From contig NZ_CP172056.1 of the NCBI RefSeq assembly GCF_049860565.1, positions 62,001 through 126,000 on the forward strand: a DNA stretch of 64,000 nt. The letters are read 5' to 3'. Below the pieces are notes generated by a model. It ran no database searches. It saw nothing but the letters and a program-made list of their open reading frames with translations, and was not told the origin of the DNA. A program made the position numbers and the translations under genes. The DNA comes from Desulfitobacterium_A nosdiversum (GTDB taxonomy: Bacteria; Bacillota; Desulfitobacteriia; Desulfitobacteriales; Desulfitobacteriaceae). Each line of letters opens with the position of its first letter. Position 1 is the first letter of the stretch. Of the stretch, positions 32,605 through 41,599 are shown piece after piece.

Positions 32605-34782
32605 TTACTGATTAGCAACAGCATAGGCATGAACTAAAGCATAAGCTGCTTCAGCTCGTGTTACCGCTTTCTGAGGTTCAAACGTGGACTGATCGGTTTT
32701 CAGAATACCCAGCCCCCAGGTTAAAGCCACGTATCCTAATGAATCCGCTGGGATGAGATTAGCATCTGCAAAGGGAACAGCATAGATTCCTTTAGCTTGA
32801 GCCGCAGTTTCCATCCCTATTAAGCGAACTACGATTTTCGATAAATACTCCCGATTCATTTCACGAGGGATAGATGTATCGCCCTTCGTCCAGCCTCGTT
32901 CCTTCGCTAACTTTAATACTTCATCATCCGATAAAGCACGATCTCGGCCATTCCCCTCAGCCAGAGCCATTGCTCTTAAAAATTCAAGGACAGTAGCCGT
33001 TTCATCAGGATTAAATTTATCACCATATTCTCCAAAAGCTCCGGTAAGTCCCATTAAATTGATTTCTTTTTCCGCAAAATTCCCCTGAATATCATTAAAA
33101 TATAGGGCTTTTATCCATTGCGATTTAGGTTTGCCCGACCAATCCAGGGGTTCACCCGTTATAGCATCAATCATTTGGGCTGTTGAAGGAGCATAGCTAA
33201 GCTGAGGTTGATAGACAAGACGTACTTCTTGCTGTGCAGTTTGTCTGTAAAGCAGCGTATATCCTAATGTAAGGGATCGTTCTTTTAGAAATAGTTCAGT
33301 CGCTTTTGAGGGAGTGATCACGTTTTCTAAACTTGGAAACTCAAAATTTGACCAATTCATATTATATTGAATAACACTTTTCCCCACCGTATCGATCGCA
33401 ATATGCATGGCATTATTGGAAACCGGGATCCCATTGACTTGTCTAACATATTCAAAAGGCTGAAGATTCCCAGGCATTTTCACTTGATAGGCCAAAGAAG
33501 GTTGAAGTTTAGTTTCTGCAAAATGTTGAGCATTTACCTTATTCAAAAATTCCTCAGCTATTTTTTGTGCCTCTTCTCTGCTCATCGGTTCGGAAGGATT
33601 TTGAGTATTGGCTATTCCTTGCATATTTAAACCGATCAATTCACCTGTGTTTGCATTTACTCGGGCATTCAAATGGCGGTTATCTCCAGGAGCAAAGGAC
33701 TGTACACTCCAGTCCAATTGCCAGACTTTAGTATTCGGATTTAGCCAATCAGGATTCAAACTCGAGTTTGATAGATTTAAGTCTTTAGGAATATCCACGA
33801 ATTTCTTCACAATTTCCGCAGCTTCATCTCTGCCTATTTTCGGCGCATCTGATTTCACATCACTCGCTGGAGTTGATTGATTGGGCTGAGTAATACTTTT
33901 AACAGCTTCAGGCGCATAACCCATGCCTTTATATATACCTACAGAAGGATCTAGGATTATAGGCTTTCCACTGACCGCATCAATTGCCCCGCCTGCAGAT
34001 TTATTCGATAAATAATAAACGGGTAAAACGCGTTGGGGATTGGGATCATTGGATTTGATCACTGGGGTTAAATAATACTGTAATTCGAGCATTGGGGTAT
34101 CGACAAATGCTTTTTCTGCCGTTTCCTGAGAGATCACATTTCCCGCACTGGGAAAAACTAAGTCCTTCGTCCAATTAAAACTATAGCTTGCCACCTGACC
34201 CTTATCCCCGCTAACACCTACACTAACTCCGTTTTCCGGAAATGGAATTCCATTGATAACCCGCACCCAACGAAAGTTATACATGAAGGGTTGGTAGTTA
34301 TTGAGGGTGATGACTTGCCCTTCATCCTTGACTAATTTTAACTCAGGGAGATATTTTCCGGCTAATTTTGTGACAAGATTTAGGGCTTCTTTTTCAGCCT
34401 CAGCTGCCGTGATAATGGGAATTTTAAACGAAGGTTTACCGGGTTGATCCCAGCTGTTCATGCTTAGGATCTCACCAGAGTTCGCATCCACTTCAACATG
34501 GAAACTCCCCCCCGGAAACTCAGGAGAATTCCAATTCAGGGAATAGGCAGGGCGATTATTATAATCATAGAAATTTGTATTCAATTGCGTATATTTTTCA
34601 GGGATAGCAAAGCTGCTTTTGGCAATTTGCAATGCCTGGTCAGACGTAATATTCGTTTTTGTAGGCAAAGCTGCTGATGTTGAAACGCTGGGGTCTGAAG
34701 CTAAAGCAAACCCGGGGAAGACAGCGAATTGAACAAATAGCAAACAAGACATCACCAGATTGAAATAACGCTTAGGGTTCAA
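32605..34782 (-). CDS. Secreted YcdB/YcdC-repeat protein with S-layer homology region
   Basis: 725 residues. Signal peptide (to about ALA-S at 29). Two long YcdB/YcdC (PepSY-like) repeats follow: each has a Q/E-A-L-x-I-A-K-like helix, a tryptophan-containing WNSPEFPGGSF or WSVQSFAPGDN strand, and an ANTGEI/ANTGEL turn. The C-terminal 170 residues are S-layer homology motifs (FNPDETATVLEFLRAMA, FADANLIPADSLGYVALTWG, FEPQKAVTRAEAAYALV), which attach proteins to cell wall polymers. The start is TTG 34782 with AAGGAAGG upstream. PepSY-type repeats may inhibit proteases, but the function is unknown. Confidence 0.88.
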   Translation of the reverse strand: MNPKRYFNLVMSCLLFVQFAVFPGFALASDPSVSTSAALPTKTNITSDQALQIAKSSFAIPEKYTQLNTNFYDYNNRPAYSLNWNSPEFPGGSFHVEVDANSGEILSMNSWDQPGKPSFKIPIITAAEAEKEALNLVTKLAGKYLPELKLVKDEGQVITLNNYQPFMYNFRWVRVINGIPFPENGVSVGVSGDKGQVASYSFNWTKDLVFPSAGNVISQETAEKAFVDTPMLELQYYLTPVIKSNDPNPQRVLPVYYLSNKSAGGAIDAVSGKPIILDPSVGIYKGMGYAPEAVKSITQPNQSTPASDVKSDAPKIGRDEAAEIVKKFVDIPKDLNLSNSSLNPDWLNPNTKVWQLDWSVQSFAPGDNRHLNARVNANTGELIGLNMQGIANTQNPSEPMSREEAQKIAEEFLNKVNAQHFAETKLQPSLAYQVKMPGNLQPFEYVRQVNGIPVSNNAMHIAIDTVGKSVIQYNMNWSNFEFPSLENVITPSKATELFLKERSLTLGYTLLYRQTAQQEVRLVYQPQLSYAPSTAQMIDAITGEPLDWSGKPKSQWIKALYFNDIQGNFAEKEINLMGLTGAFGEYGDKFNPDETATVLEFLRAMALAEGNGRDRALSDDEVLKLAKERGWTKGDTSIPREMNREYLSKIVVRLIGMETAAQAKGIYAVPFADANLIPADSLGYVALTWGLGILKTDQSTFEPQKAVTRAEAAYALVHAYAVANQ

Positions 34783-35022
34783 ATTTGATTCCTTCCTTCT
34801 TAAGCATAGTCGTTCAGTTCTATCATCTTATTCTCTCATAAGACTTGTACGAACAATGCCGAAATAAGGAAGTCGAAATTTGACAAGATATATTAGGCAA
34901 TAGTCCCTCCTTTTAGGCCATTTGGACTATTTTTCTAATTTTAGAATTTAAAAGAGGATTTTTGTAGATTGATGTTGAATAGGAAAAATAAACTATTTTG
35001 ACATAAAAATGGAGTGACCTTC

Positions 35023-35514
35023 GTGAACATTCCAATTCTTGCATTACTTTTACAAGGTATTCCCGAATTGATTGCTGTTGTTACACTTTCATTTGTTATC
35101 GCTAGAATTCCGCTCAATTGGAAACAAATTGTGGAGTTTGCTTTGATTCTGGCATTTTTTTCTTATCTTATTCGCCTAACACCCCTTCCTTTCGGCCTTC
35201 ATATCATTTTGCTCATCATTTTGCTTTCTAGCATGCTTATTAAAATCAGCAACGGAAATCTTAGCTTATCTCTGATTGCATGTATCGTAAGTTATATGAC
35301 TCTAGGCATATTGGAATTAGCTAGTCTTAGTCTCTTGATGCCTGTTTTTCATCTTACTACTACTGAGATTTACACTAATGAATGGATACGGATTCTCGTA
35401 GGTGAACCTCATGTTATCCTTCTCTTTATTTTTGCTTTTTTACTCAACCGCTTTCTTGCAGAAAGAAGGAAAAATCATGGATTTAGCTCAGATAAGTCAG
35501 GAAATTGCCAATAA
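35023..35514 (+). CDS. Membrane protein upstream of agrB (kinase-less sensor-like)
   Basis: 163 residues, five predicted membrane helices and a short basic tail. GGAGTGA lies 5-8 bases before the GTG at 35023; a GTG three codons earlier overlaps it. It resembles the membrane half of AgrC/Spo0B-associated sensors but has no kinase domain. It overlaps agrB by 38 bp, so the two are translated together. It may assist peptide export or sensing; no direct evidence exists. Confidence 0.65.
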   Translation: MNIPILALLLQGIPELIAVVTLSFVIARIPLNWKQIVEFALILAFFSYLIRLTPLPFGLHIILLIILLSSMLIKISNGNLSLSLIACIVSYMTLGILELASLSLLMPVFHLTTTEIYTNEWIRILVGEPHVILLFIFAFLLNRFLAERRKNHGFSSDKSGNCQ

Positions 35515-36064
35515 AATCACTGAAGACTTAAATTATAGCGAGGATAATAAAGAAATTGTTGCTTACGCCATTGAAACAGGACTTTTGAACATTTTAGGAA
35601 TGACTTTAATTATTTTCCTAGGGCTGCTGCTTAATGCTCCAGGGCCAACCATCCTTGCCGCCCTTTTTGGTGGAACCTTACGCCGATTATCGGGAGGGGC
35701 TCATTTCGACACCCCCCTAAAATGTTTGATTTTCGGAGCAATTGGTTATAGCGCTGTAGGGCTTTTAGCAAAAAACCTTGCTCTCATGGGCTTCACCTCT
35801 TTCACTTTTACAACGATAGTTTTGTTCGTCTCTTTACTTCTTGTGTTAGGCTTAGCCCCGGTGGACAGTCAGGCAAAACCCATTCATTCACGCAGCTTAA
35901 GGAAAAAACTCAAAATATCGTCTGTCGCTTTTGTTGTTGCTACGTTCATAGCCATCAATGTGGTAAACGACTCTTTCTTTATAACAAGTGCAACTTTAGG
36001 GTTATTTTTCCAGAGTATAACCCTATTGCCAATTTTCAACCGAAGGAGGTGGATTCAATTATGA
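35477..36064 (+). CDS. agrB: AgrB-type peptide-processing membrane protease
   Basis: Cleaves the C-terminal tail of the AgrD precursor and forms a thiolactone enzyme intermediate. 195 residues with the catalytic pair in RRLSGGAHFDTPLKC: His76 and Cys83, equivalent to His77 and Cys84 in Staphylococcus. Several membrane helices surround it. The ATG at 35477 follows AAGAAGG; the frame could extend 5' to 35402 but inside the previous gene. The stop overlaps the agrD start by 4 bases (ATGA). Confidence 0.92.
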   Translation: MDLAQISQEIANKITEDLNYSEDNKEIVAYAIETGLLNILGMTLIIFLGLLLNAPGPTILAALFGGTLRRLSGGAHFDTPLKCLIFGAIGYSAVGLLAKNLALMGFTSFTFTTIVLFVSLLLVLGLAPVDSQAKPIHSRSLRKKLKISSVAFVVATFIAINVVNDSFFITSATLGLFFQSITLLPIFNRRRWIQL

Positions 36065-36183
36065 GGAAAATGATTCTTGCAACCATTGCTTCTATGTTAG
36101 TCGTCATGGCGAGTGCAACTTCTGTTTTTGCTTGTCTTATGTTATTATATCAGCCGAAAACGCCGAAAGCCTTACAACGCTAA
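36061..36183 (+). CDS. agrD: AgrD-type cyclic peptide precursor (40 aa)
   Basis: The precursor reads MRKMILATIASMLVVMASAT followed by SVFACLMLLYQPKTPKALQR. The N-terminal helix anchors it in the membrane. Cys25 begins a hydrophobic stretch CLMLLY, and QPKTPKALQR is the conserved charged tail (Q-P-x-x-P-x-x-L) removed by AgrB. The predicted signal is a 5- or 6-residue thiolactone starting at Cys25. AAGGAGGTG lies 10 bases before the ATG. It sits directly after agrB. Confidence 0.9.
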   Translation: MRKMILATIASMLVVMASATSVFACLMLLYQPKTPKALQR

Positions 36184-36219
36184 GAAATCATCTCTTAACT
36201 TAACACGTTTATCCGATAT

Positions 36220-36241
36220 AAAAGCTGGCTATCCAGCTTTT
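36220..36241 (+). terminator. Terminator of the agr-like operon
   Basis: AAAGCTGG/CCAGCTTT with a 4-base loop and TATATTTT tail. Confidence 0.8.
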
Positions 36242-36299
36242 ATATTTTAGAATGATATTTTAATCATATCTTTAAAGGTTTTTCTCTGGGGGATTTATA

Positions 36300-38090
36300 A
36301 TGATTAAACTCTGGCAGAAACAGCCGATTATTCAAGTTACATTATTTAAAATTATAGGGATCCTTTTTATATTTATCATCATCGTTGTTACTCTTTTTGG
36401 CGAAACCTATTGGGAAAAACAAACGTATAAAGAAAATTACCAATTGGTTTTGATGGCTTCAAATCTTCAAACTAAAATAAGCCCTTATATTTTAGGCATA
36501 GAAAATATTGAACAAAACCCGAATCTTACGGAACAACAAAAAAAGGCAAAAATCAAAACATTAATTCAGCCTTTGCTTCAAAGTAATGGCGCGGATGTTA
36601 CTGCGTTTGGATACTATGATCTTGGGTTAGATTTTCATGTTGTGAGCAAAGAACCTATAATAGCTCAGATTCAATCAAAATTAGGTAATGGTAATGAATT
36701 CTATCACTACACCTGGAATGACAGTAAGAATAAAGATTTTGTTGTAAGCTATCCACTTTATGCCGGGGAAAGAATAGTAGGTTATAGCTGGGCTTATGCC
36801 GACAGCACCTATAATTTATTCCAATCGACATTTTCAATCAGTGGATTTTCTATTTTTGCTTTAGGTTTGGTTCTCATGATAGTCATCTTACTTCAGCGAT
36901 ATATGACAAAAATCAGAGTAGCACTCGATCAATTCAGTCAGATGATTACTTCGAATGATTATGGTCAAATTCAAATGCTAAGCAAATTACCGGAATTAAA
37001 ACCCGTTATTGATAAAATTTTTTCTTTTACTGAAGAACTGAAATATGTTAATCATGAATTGGAATTATCTCAACAAAAAATAACTCAAATTATCGAGGGC
37101 GTATCGGATGGCGTTTTCGCCCTTGATCGTTCGTACCGTTTTTCGTATCTTAATCCCAAAGCACTAAGACTAACAGGCCAAGAGCTGCACCATTTGTTAG
37201 AGACAAAAATCCAAGACGTTTTTCCGCAAATTGAGGATTCATTGACCTTAAGTAAATTAGAAGAAGCTATGGCTCAAAACAATGCAACTCATTGGGAGAG
37301 TAAGGCGTTAACTCATCCCGATTTTTGTTATGAATATCATGCTTATCCCTTTACGGAAGGCTTAACTGTTTTCTTTCGCGATATTACAGAATCAAAACGT
37401 CATAGTCAGGAACTAGCGCGTTTAGAAAGACTCAATCTCATTGGTCAGTTAGCCGCAGGGATCAGCCATGAGATCAGAAATCCCCTGACAACGGTTAAAG
37501 GCTTTCTGCAGTTTCTTGGAGCGAGAAAACAATATGAAAGCGAAAAAGAATATATAGATTTGATGGTTTCAGAAATTGATCGGGCGAATAGTATTATTAC
37601 AGACTTTCTATCTTTGGCTAAAGTAAATTCTGATAATATCAGGCTTAAAAATATAAATGAGATTATTGGCAAAATCTTCCCAATGCTGCAAGCGGATGCT
37701 TATAACAATAATAAGGAGATTCTTTTAGATTTAAAAAGCTTGCCCGAAATCATGCTCAATGAAAATGAAATAAAACAACTCATCCTTAACCTTGTACGCA
37801 ATGGATTAGAGGCAATGCCAGAAAAGGGCAAGGTCACCATTCGGACATATTGTACCGAAAATAATGTCATTTTAGAGATCGAGGACCAAGGGGCTGGAAT
37901 ACCCGAAGAAATACGCGAAAAGATTGGAACACCCTTCTTTACCACAAAAGAAACCGGAACAGGTTTGGGAATGGCAATTTCAATAGGAATTGCTCAACGA
38001 CATCATGCATTATTCGACTTCGAGACCGGCAGAAATGGAACAACTTTTAAAATAACGTTTAATACTGCAGACAGTATCTGTGAAATCTGA
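36300..38090 (+). CDS. Sensor histidine kinase with PAS domain (sporulation-kinase type)
   Basis: 596 residues: membrane helix at about 13-35, outer Cache-like sensor to about 175, second helix about 176-198, PAS domain (about 255-370, VSDGVFALDRSYRFSYLNPK), HisKA with LAAGISHEIRNPLTTVKGFL, and HATPase with LNLVRNGLEAMPEKG, DQGAGIP and TGTGLGMAI. Such kinases feed Spo0A in clostridia. GGGGGA precedes the ATG. It lacks an adjacent response regulator and sits 117 bp after agrD. It is not of the AgrC (HPK10) class, so its link to the peptide signal is unproven. Confidence 0.88.
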   Translation: MIKLWQKQPIIQVTLFKIIGILFIFIIIVVTLFGETYWEKQTYKENYQLVLMASNLQTKISPYILGIENIEQNPNLTEQQKKAKIKTLIQPLLQSNGADVTAFGYYDLGLDFHVVSKEPIIAQIQSKLGNGNEFYHYTWNDSKNKDFVVSYPLYAGERIVGYSWAYADSTYNLFQSTFSISGFSIFALGLVLMIVILLQRYMTKIRVALDQFSQMITSNDYGQIQMLSKLPELKPVIDKIFSFTEELKYVNHELELSQQKITQIIEGVSDGVFALDRSYRFSYLNPKALRLTGQELHHLLETKIQDVFPQIEDSLTLSKLEEAMAQNNATHWESKALTHPDFCYEYHAYPFTEGLTVFFRDITESKRHSQELARLERLNLIGQLAAGISHEIRNPLTTVKGFLQFLGARKQYESEKEYIDLMVSEIDRANSIITDFLSLAKVNSDNIRLKNINEIIGKIFPMLQADAYNNNKEILLDLKSLPEIMLNENEIKQLILNLVRNGLEAMPEKGKVTIRTYCTENNVILEIEDQGAGIPEEIREKIGTPFFTTKETGTGLGMAISIGIAQRHHALFDFETGRNGTTFKITFNTADSICEI

Positions 38091-38164
38091 TCAAATAAAA
38101 ATCGTTCTATTTTTTATTGTAATCATTGAATTATTCATTATATAATCTAGAGTAAAGTCTAAAG

Positions 38165-38186
38165 CACAACATAAATACATGTTGTG
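38165..38186 (+). promoter_or_regulatory. Leader hairpin before the LysE-type gene
   Basis: CACAACAT/ATGTTGTG with a 6-base loop, followed by TTTTCTTT and then the AAAGGGG ribosome binding site. It looks like a weak terminator placed in the leader, or the terminator of the kinase gene. Confidence 0.5.
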
Positions 38187-38209
38187 TTTTCTTTATAAAG
38201 GGGTAATTT

Positions 38210-38845
38210 ATGATCGCTATTTTCTTAAAATCATTGATTATTGGTTATTCAGGGGCCGTTATGCCAGGGCCTATGTTTACTTATACTGTTGATAAAAGCT
38301 TACATCATGGTGCAAAGTCTGGCCTGCTTGTGTCAGCTGGCCATGTCTTTCTTGAACTGATCTTAGTAATATTGATTTATCTAGGAGCAGGAAAGTACTT
38401 AACGACAGATACTGCTAAAACAATAATCGGTCTCTTAGGGGGAATTATTCTCGTTTATCTCGGGTTTGGAATGATGAAAGAAGTCTATCTCAATCAAATT
38501 TCTTTAGATCCGAAAAGCAGTAAAGATGAAAAGCAAGGAAGTATGCTTTTAGCCGGTATCGTTTTAAGTGCATCAAATCCTTACTTTATCATTTGGTGGT
38601 CTGTAGTAGGTCTAGCATTAATTATGAATGCTTATGCTTCTTTTGGCATTATGGGTGTTTTAGCCTTTTATATCGGTCACATTATTTCCGATATTTCATG
38701 GTTTTCCTTCGTATCTGTCCTCGTAAGTAGAACTCGTTCTCTCATCAATTTAAAAGTATACAAAGTTATCATCGTTGCTTTAGCTGCTTGCCTGATCTTT
38801 TTTGGAGTCAGTTTTTTCGCAGCGAGCCTACGATATATCCTTTAA
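38210..38845 (+). CDS. LysE/RhtB-family exporter
   Basis: 211 residues with six hydrophobic helices. The N-terminal GYSGAVMPGPMFTYTVDKSL is the LysE family signature (G-x-x-x-P-G-P). These proteins export amino acids or related compounds. The segment YFIIWWSVVGLALI lies in the middle as in relatives. AAAGGGG precedes the ATG. The substrate is unknown. Confidence 0.88.
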   Translation: MIAIFLKSLIIGYSGAVMPGPMFTYTVDKSLHHGAKSGLLVSAGHVFLELILVILIYLGAGKYLTTDTAKTIIGLLGGIILVYLGFGMMKEVYLNQISLDPKSSKDEKQGSMLLAGIVLSASNPYFIIWWSVVGLALIMNAYASFGIMGVLAFYIGHIISDISWFSFVSVLVSRTRSLINLKVYKVIIVALAACLIFFGVSFFAASLRYIL

Positions 38846-38860
38846 ATTTAAAATATTTAA

Positions 38861-38901
38861 AAAGGTAGAGCCAGGACTGAATTTAAGTCCGCTCTACCTT
38901 T
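38861..38901. terminator. Bidirectional terminator
   Basis: AAAGGTAGAG/CTCTACCTTT with inner GGACT/AGTCC; convergent genes on both sides. Confidence 0.85.
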
Positions 38902-38953
38902 TATGTTATTGTTTTATGGTTTTAAGATTCTTAATTCTGTTAGATCCTAGACG

Positions 38954-39667
38954 TTAGTCTCTGCGGCCCCCGAATCCGCCAAATATCAAAAAGATATCTA
39001 GGATAAAGGTAAATAAGTTGACAAAATCTAAAAAGATGCTCAGTGTCACTAATACCGCTTCATCAGCAGTACTATGCTTCATGCGTTGGAAATCAAAAGC
39101 GGTTAGTAAACTGAACAGAATTGCTCCGCCTAGTCCAATTAGCAATGCAAAAGGGCTAAAGAAGCTGCTGAATAGCATACTCAGAATCATGACGCCTAAA
39201 AGAACAAGCAGACCAACAGAGAGAAACTTTGATAAGACACCCAAGTTTCGCCGAGTTAAGACACCATATAAACCAACGGCGGCAAAAACAACGAAAGTTA
39301 CCAAAGAAGCTTGACCCAATACCGCTAAACCTGCCGGCGTAGCGACAAGTCCCTGAATAAGTGGACTTAAGGCCGCTCCAGAGCATGCAGCAAAAAGTAA
39401 AGCCAAAGCACCCGTTAGCCCTGCTGCCGCATCATTACCTCTCACTGTATCTCTCCGGTTGATAAGCGGAATGACAAAGAGCAGTACAAATTCTAAAATG
39501 ACCGCGGGAATAAAATAAGCAGGCGGAACCAAAAAAGCCCCAGCAGCCATCGCTAAAAACATGAAAGATAAAAGTCCAATAACCTGGGTAATTGATATTG
39601 GTCGTGTTTGTTTAACATCAATGACTTCATATGATGGGTTGTAATGTGAATAATCATTTCTATACAT
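38954..39667 (-). CDS. Bax inhibitor-1 / YccA family membrane protein
   Basis: 237 residues, seven predicted membrane helices after a polar tyrosine-rich N terminus. The late helix with TAFDFQRMKH and the terminal FLDFVNLFTFILDIFLIFGG are typical of BI-1/YetJ/YccA proteins. Some members are pH-gated calcium leak channels. The start has only a weak ribosome binding site (AAAGCGAG). It is a single gene. Confidence 0.88.
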   Translation of the reverse strand: MYRNDYSHYNPSYEVIDVKQTRPISITQVIGLLSFMFLAMAAGAFLVPPAYFIPAVILEFVLLFVIPLINRRDTVRGNDAAAGLTGALALLFAACSGAALSPLIQGLVATPAGLAVLGQASLVTFVVFAAVGLYGVLTRRNLGVLSKFLSVGLLVLLGVMILSMLFSSFFSPFALLIGLGGAILFSLLTAFDFQRMKHSTADEAVLVTLSIFLDFVNLFTFILDIFLIFGGFGGRRD

Positions 39668-39762
39668 TTTAACGTTCTCGCTTTCTTTTGAATTTAGGAA
39701 AACTCATCTAACATATTGTTTTGTGACAATTATAGTCTTTAATCAGTAATAGTCAACTGTAA

Positions 39763-40014
39763 TTTTTAGGATTACCACTACGCCATCATATAATTGATCC
39801 TCCGCCTCTTAAGTTTATCGGTTCGATCTCCTATGAGATTTATCTGTTAGAGGCCGTGTTAATGTATAAATACAGTCTGTTATATCTCTTTCCGAATAAA
39901 GTCTTTTCTTTGCTGTTTTATTTTTCAGGGCTCATTCTTTTAAATTTGGGACTTCAACGGCTTTTAGCATTCAAAGGATTTAATTCTAAAATTACTGCTT
40001 CAGGATCAATTTAA
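39763..40014 (+). pseudogene. Acyltransferase-3 C-terminal fragment
   Basis: An open frame without start codon encodes LKFIGSISYEIYLLEAVLMY, then LFPNKVFSLLFYFSGLILLN and a short tail. G-x-I-S-Y-x-I-Y-L-L is the last-helix signature of OafA-type O-acyltransferases. About 300 N-terminal residues are absent, so this is a relic. The surrounding 39668-40171 interval has no other gene. Confidence 0.65.
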
Positions 40015-40063
40015 GAATATCAATTTAACAATTTGGGAGTTTAATGATATAACTAGGGACTTT

Positions 40064-40092
40064 AAGAGGGCAGCTATACATGCTGCCCTCTT
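40064..40092 (+). terminator. Terminator hairpin
   Basis: AAGAGGGCAGC/GCTGCCCTCTT with a TTTC tail, after the acyltransferase relic. Confidence 0.75.
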
Positions 40093-40171
40093 TCAATCAT
40101 GATTTACATAGTTTTGTCACAATTACTTTCTATAATTAAACAAACATAAATAAGAGAATGGAGAAGATAGC

Positions 40172-40762
40172 GTGAAGAGATTATGGATCAAATATTCGTA
40201 TTTATTTACCCTTTTATTTTTTGTCTTAGGCATATTTAATATTATATTTGCTTGGATTGGTTTACTTTGTCTTATTCTTCCCTTTTTCTTTGTCATTAAG
40301 GATAAAGAAAAAACCTGGTGCAAAAGTTATTGTCCCCGGTCAAACCTATTTATCCGGATATTTTCAAAAATCGGCTTAAACCGACCGGCCCCAAAGTGGC
40401 TGGTAAACGGCAGCGGTAAACGAGTTATGCTCATTTACTTCTTACTGAATTTCGCCATGATATGCCTATCCACATTGATGGTTTTTCTGGATAAAAGACC
40501 TCCTATGGAGAAGGTCAAATTTCTAATTGCCTTTAAACTTCCATGGAACATACCTAACCTCCTCGATGTAGGCATTATGCCAGGTTGGGCAGTCCATTTA
40601 GGCTTTAGAATATATTCGATGATGTTTACAACGATTATTATTGGCCTCTTGATTGGTTTCTTTTTTAGAGCAAGAACCTGGTGCACCATTTGTCCGATGG
40701 GTACTTTATCAGGTATGGCATTAGGAAGTCGGCAGAAGCATACGGTAACCAAGAATCTGTAA
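40172..40762 (+). CDS. Small NapH/NosR-like 4Fe-4S membrane protein
   Basis: 196 residues, four or five membrane helices. Two cytoplasmic-side cysteine motifs, WCKSYCPRSNLF and WCTICPMGTLSG, correspond to the C-x3-C-P pattern of NapH/NosR/RdxA polyferredoxin membrane subunits. The C-terminal ferredoxin domain usual in that group is missing. GTG at 40172 follows GGAGAAG. It may pass electrons between quinol and a soluble partner or have a maturation role. It stands alone here. Confidence 0.7.
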   Translation: MKRLWIKYSYLFTLLFFVLGIFNIIFAWIGLLCLILPFFFVIKDKEKTWCKSYCPRSNLFIRIFSKIGLNRPAPKWLVNGSGKRVMLIYFLLNFAMICLSTLMVFLDKRPPMEKVKFLIAFKLPWNIPNLLDVGIMPGWAVHLGFRIYSMMFTTIIIGLLIGFFFRARTWCTICPMGTLSGMALGSRQKHTVTKNL

Positions 40763-40954
40763 CCTTAAAATTATACAAGAATGTATCCTCGGCTTATGGA
40801 TTGGGAAGGCAAGATCGCTCTGCATGTCCGTACTCAGCTAATAATATTTGCAAAAACACACTTGACTTATAGGAATAATACATTTTATAATAACATCATA
40901 ATTCTTTAATATTCATTATTTTAGCAATGAAATATTTAAGCTGATTGGAAAACC

Positions 40955-40998
40955 AAAGGCTTTACGATTATTTCTCAGAAATAAGCGTGAGGCCTTTT
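40955..40998 (+). terminator. Possible terminator after the NapH-like gene
   Basis: AAAGGC-TTTACG arm pairs imperfectly with CGTGA-GGCCTTT, followed by TTGTTTT. Confidence 0.5.
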
Positions 40999-41044
40999 TG
41001 TTTTGCGGCAAGGGCTAAATGAAAGGGGATGTAAAAATTAGAAC

Positions 41045-41578
41045 ATGGATTGGGATCAGTTAGAGGAAGCAGATTGGTTATTCCGAAAAATGGTGAGGCG
41101 ATTCATCAAAGAACGGGACAAAATTCTCATTGAAGGGGTTGCGCTGCCCGGTCTGCTCATTCTTAATAAGATCATCAGGGATGGAGCGCAGCGGCTAGGC
41201 GATTTAGCAGAGGAGCTGGATTTTACCTCCGGAGCTGTCACGGCCTTGAGCGATAAACTTGAAGAGAAGGGCCTCGCTGTTCGTTGTAAAGGGAAAGACC
41301 GCAGAACGGTTTTGCTGGATATTACGGACAAGGGCAGGGAGATGTTACAACGGAATCAGAATATCGGAAGATGCTGCATCACAATACTCTTTGATGGTTT
41401 AGATAAGAATCGGCTTTCCGAGCAGATTAGCGCGTATCGGCAAATCATCGGCAATCTTGAACATTTTTCCGAAATAATTCTTGGCCTCGCCCGGGAAAAT
41501 TCCGAACGGGCTCAATCGGCCGATCTAACAGGCAGATACGATTCAGAAAATAGAAAAAGTCGTTTTCTAAGCTATTAA
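41045..41578 (+). CDS. MarR-family transcriptional regulator
   Basis: 177 residues. Winged-helix region about 40-115: LGDLAEELDFTSGAVTALSDKLEEKGL with the wing KGKDRRTVLLDITDKG. A C-terminal helix pair for dimerisation follows. MarR proteins usually sense phenolic or aromatic ligands, which fits its place 21 bp before an aryl-sulfotransferase gene. AAGGGGATG lies about 12 bases upstream of the ATG. It is the likely local regulator of the five-gene locus. Confidence 0.88.
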   Translation: MDWDQLEEADWLFRKMVRRFIKERDKILIEGVALPGLLILNKIIRDGAQRLGDLAEELDFTSGAVTALSDKLEEKGLAVRCKGKDRRTVLLDITDKGREMLQRNQNIGRCCITILFDGLDKNRLSEQISAYRQIIGNLEHFSEIILGLARENSERAQSADLTGRYDSENRKSRFLSY

Positions 41579-41599
41579 AAGTAAAAAGGAGTGGAAATC

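Noticed and set aside
38100..38209. Lysine riboswitch upstream of the LysE-type gene
   Set aside because: The leader is only about 110 bases and shows a single simple hairpin; a lysine riboswitch needs about 170 bases and five helices.
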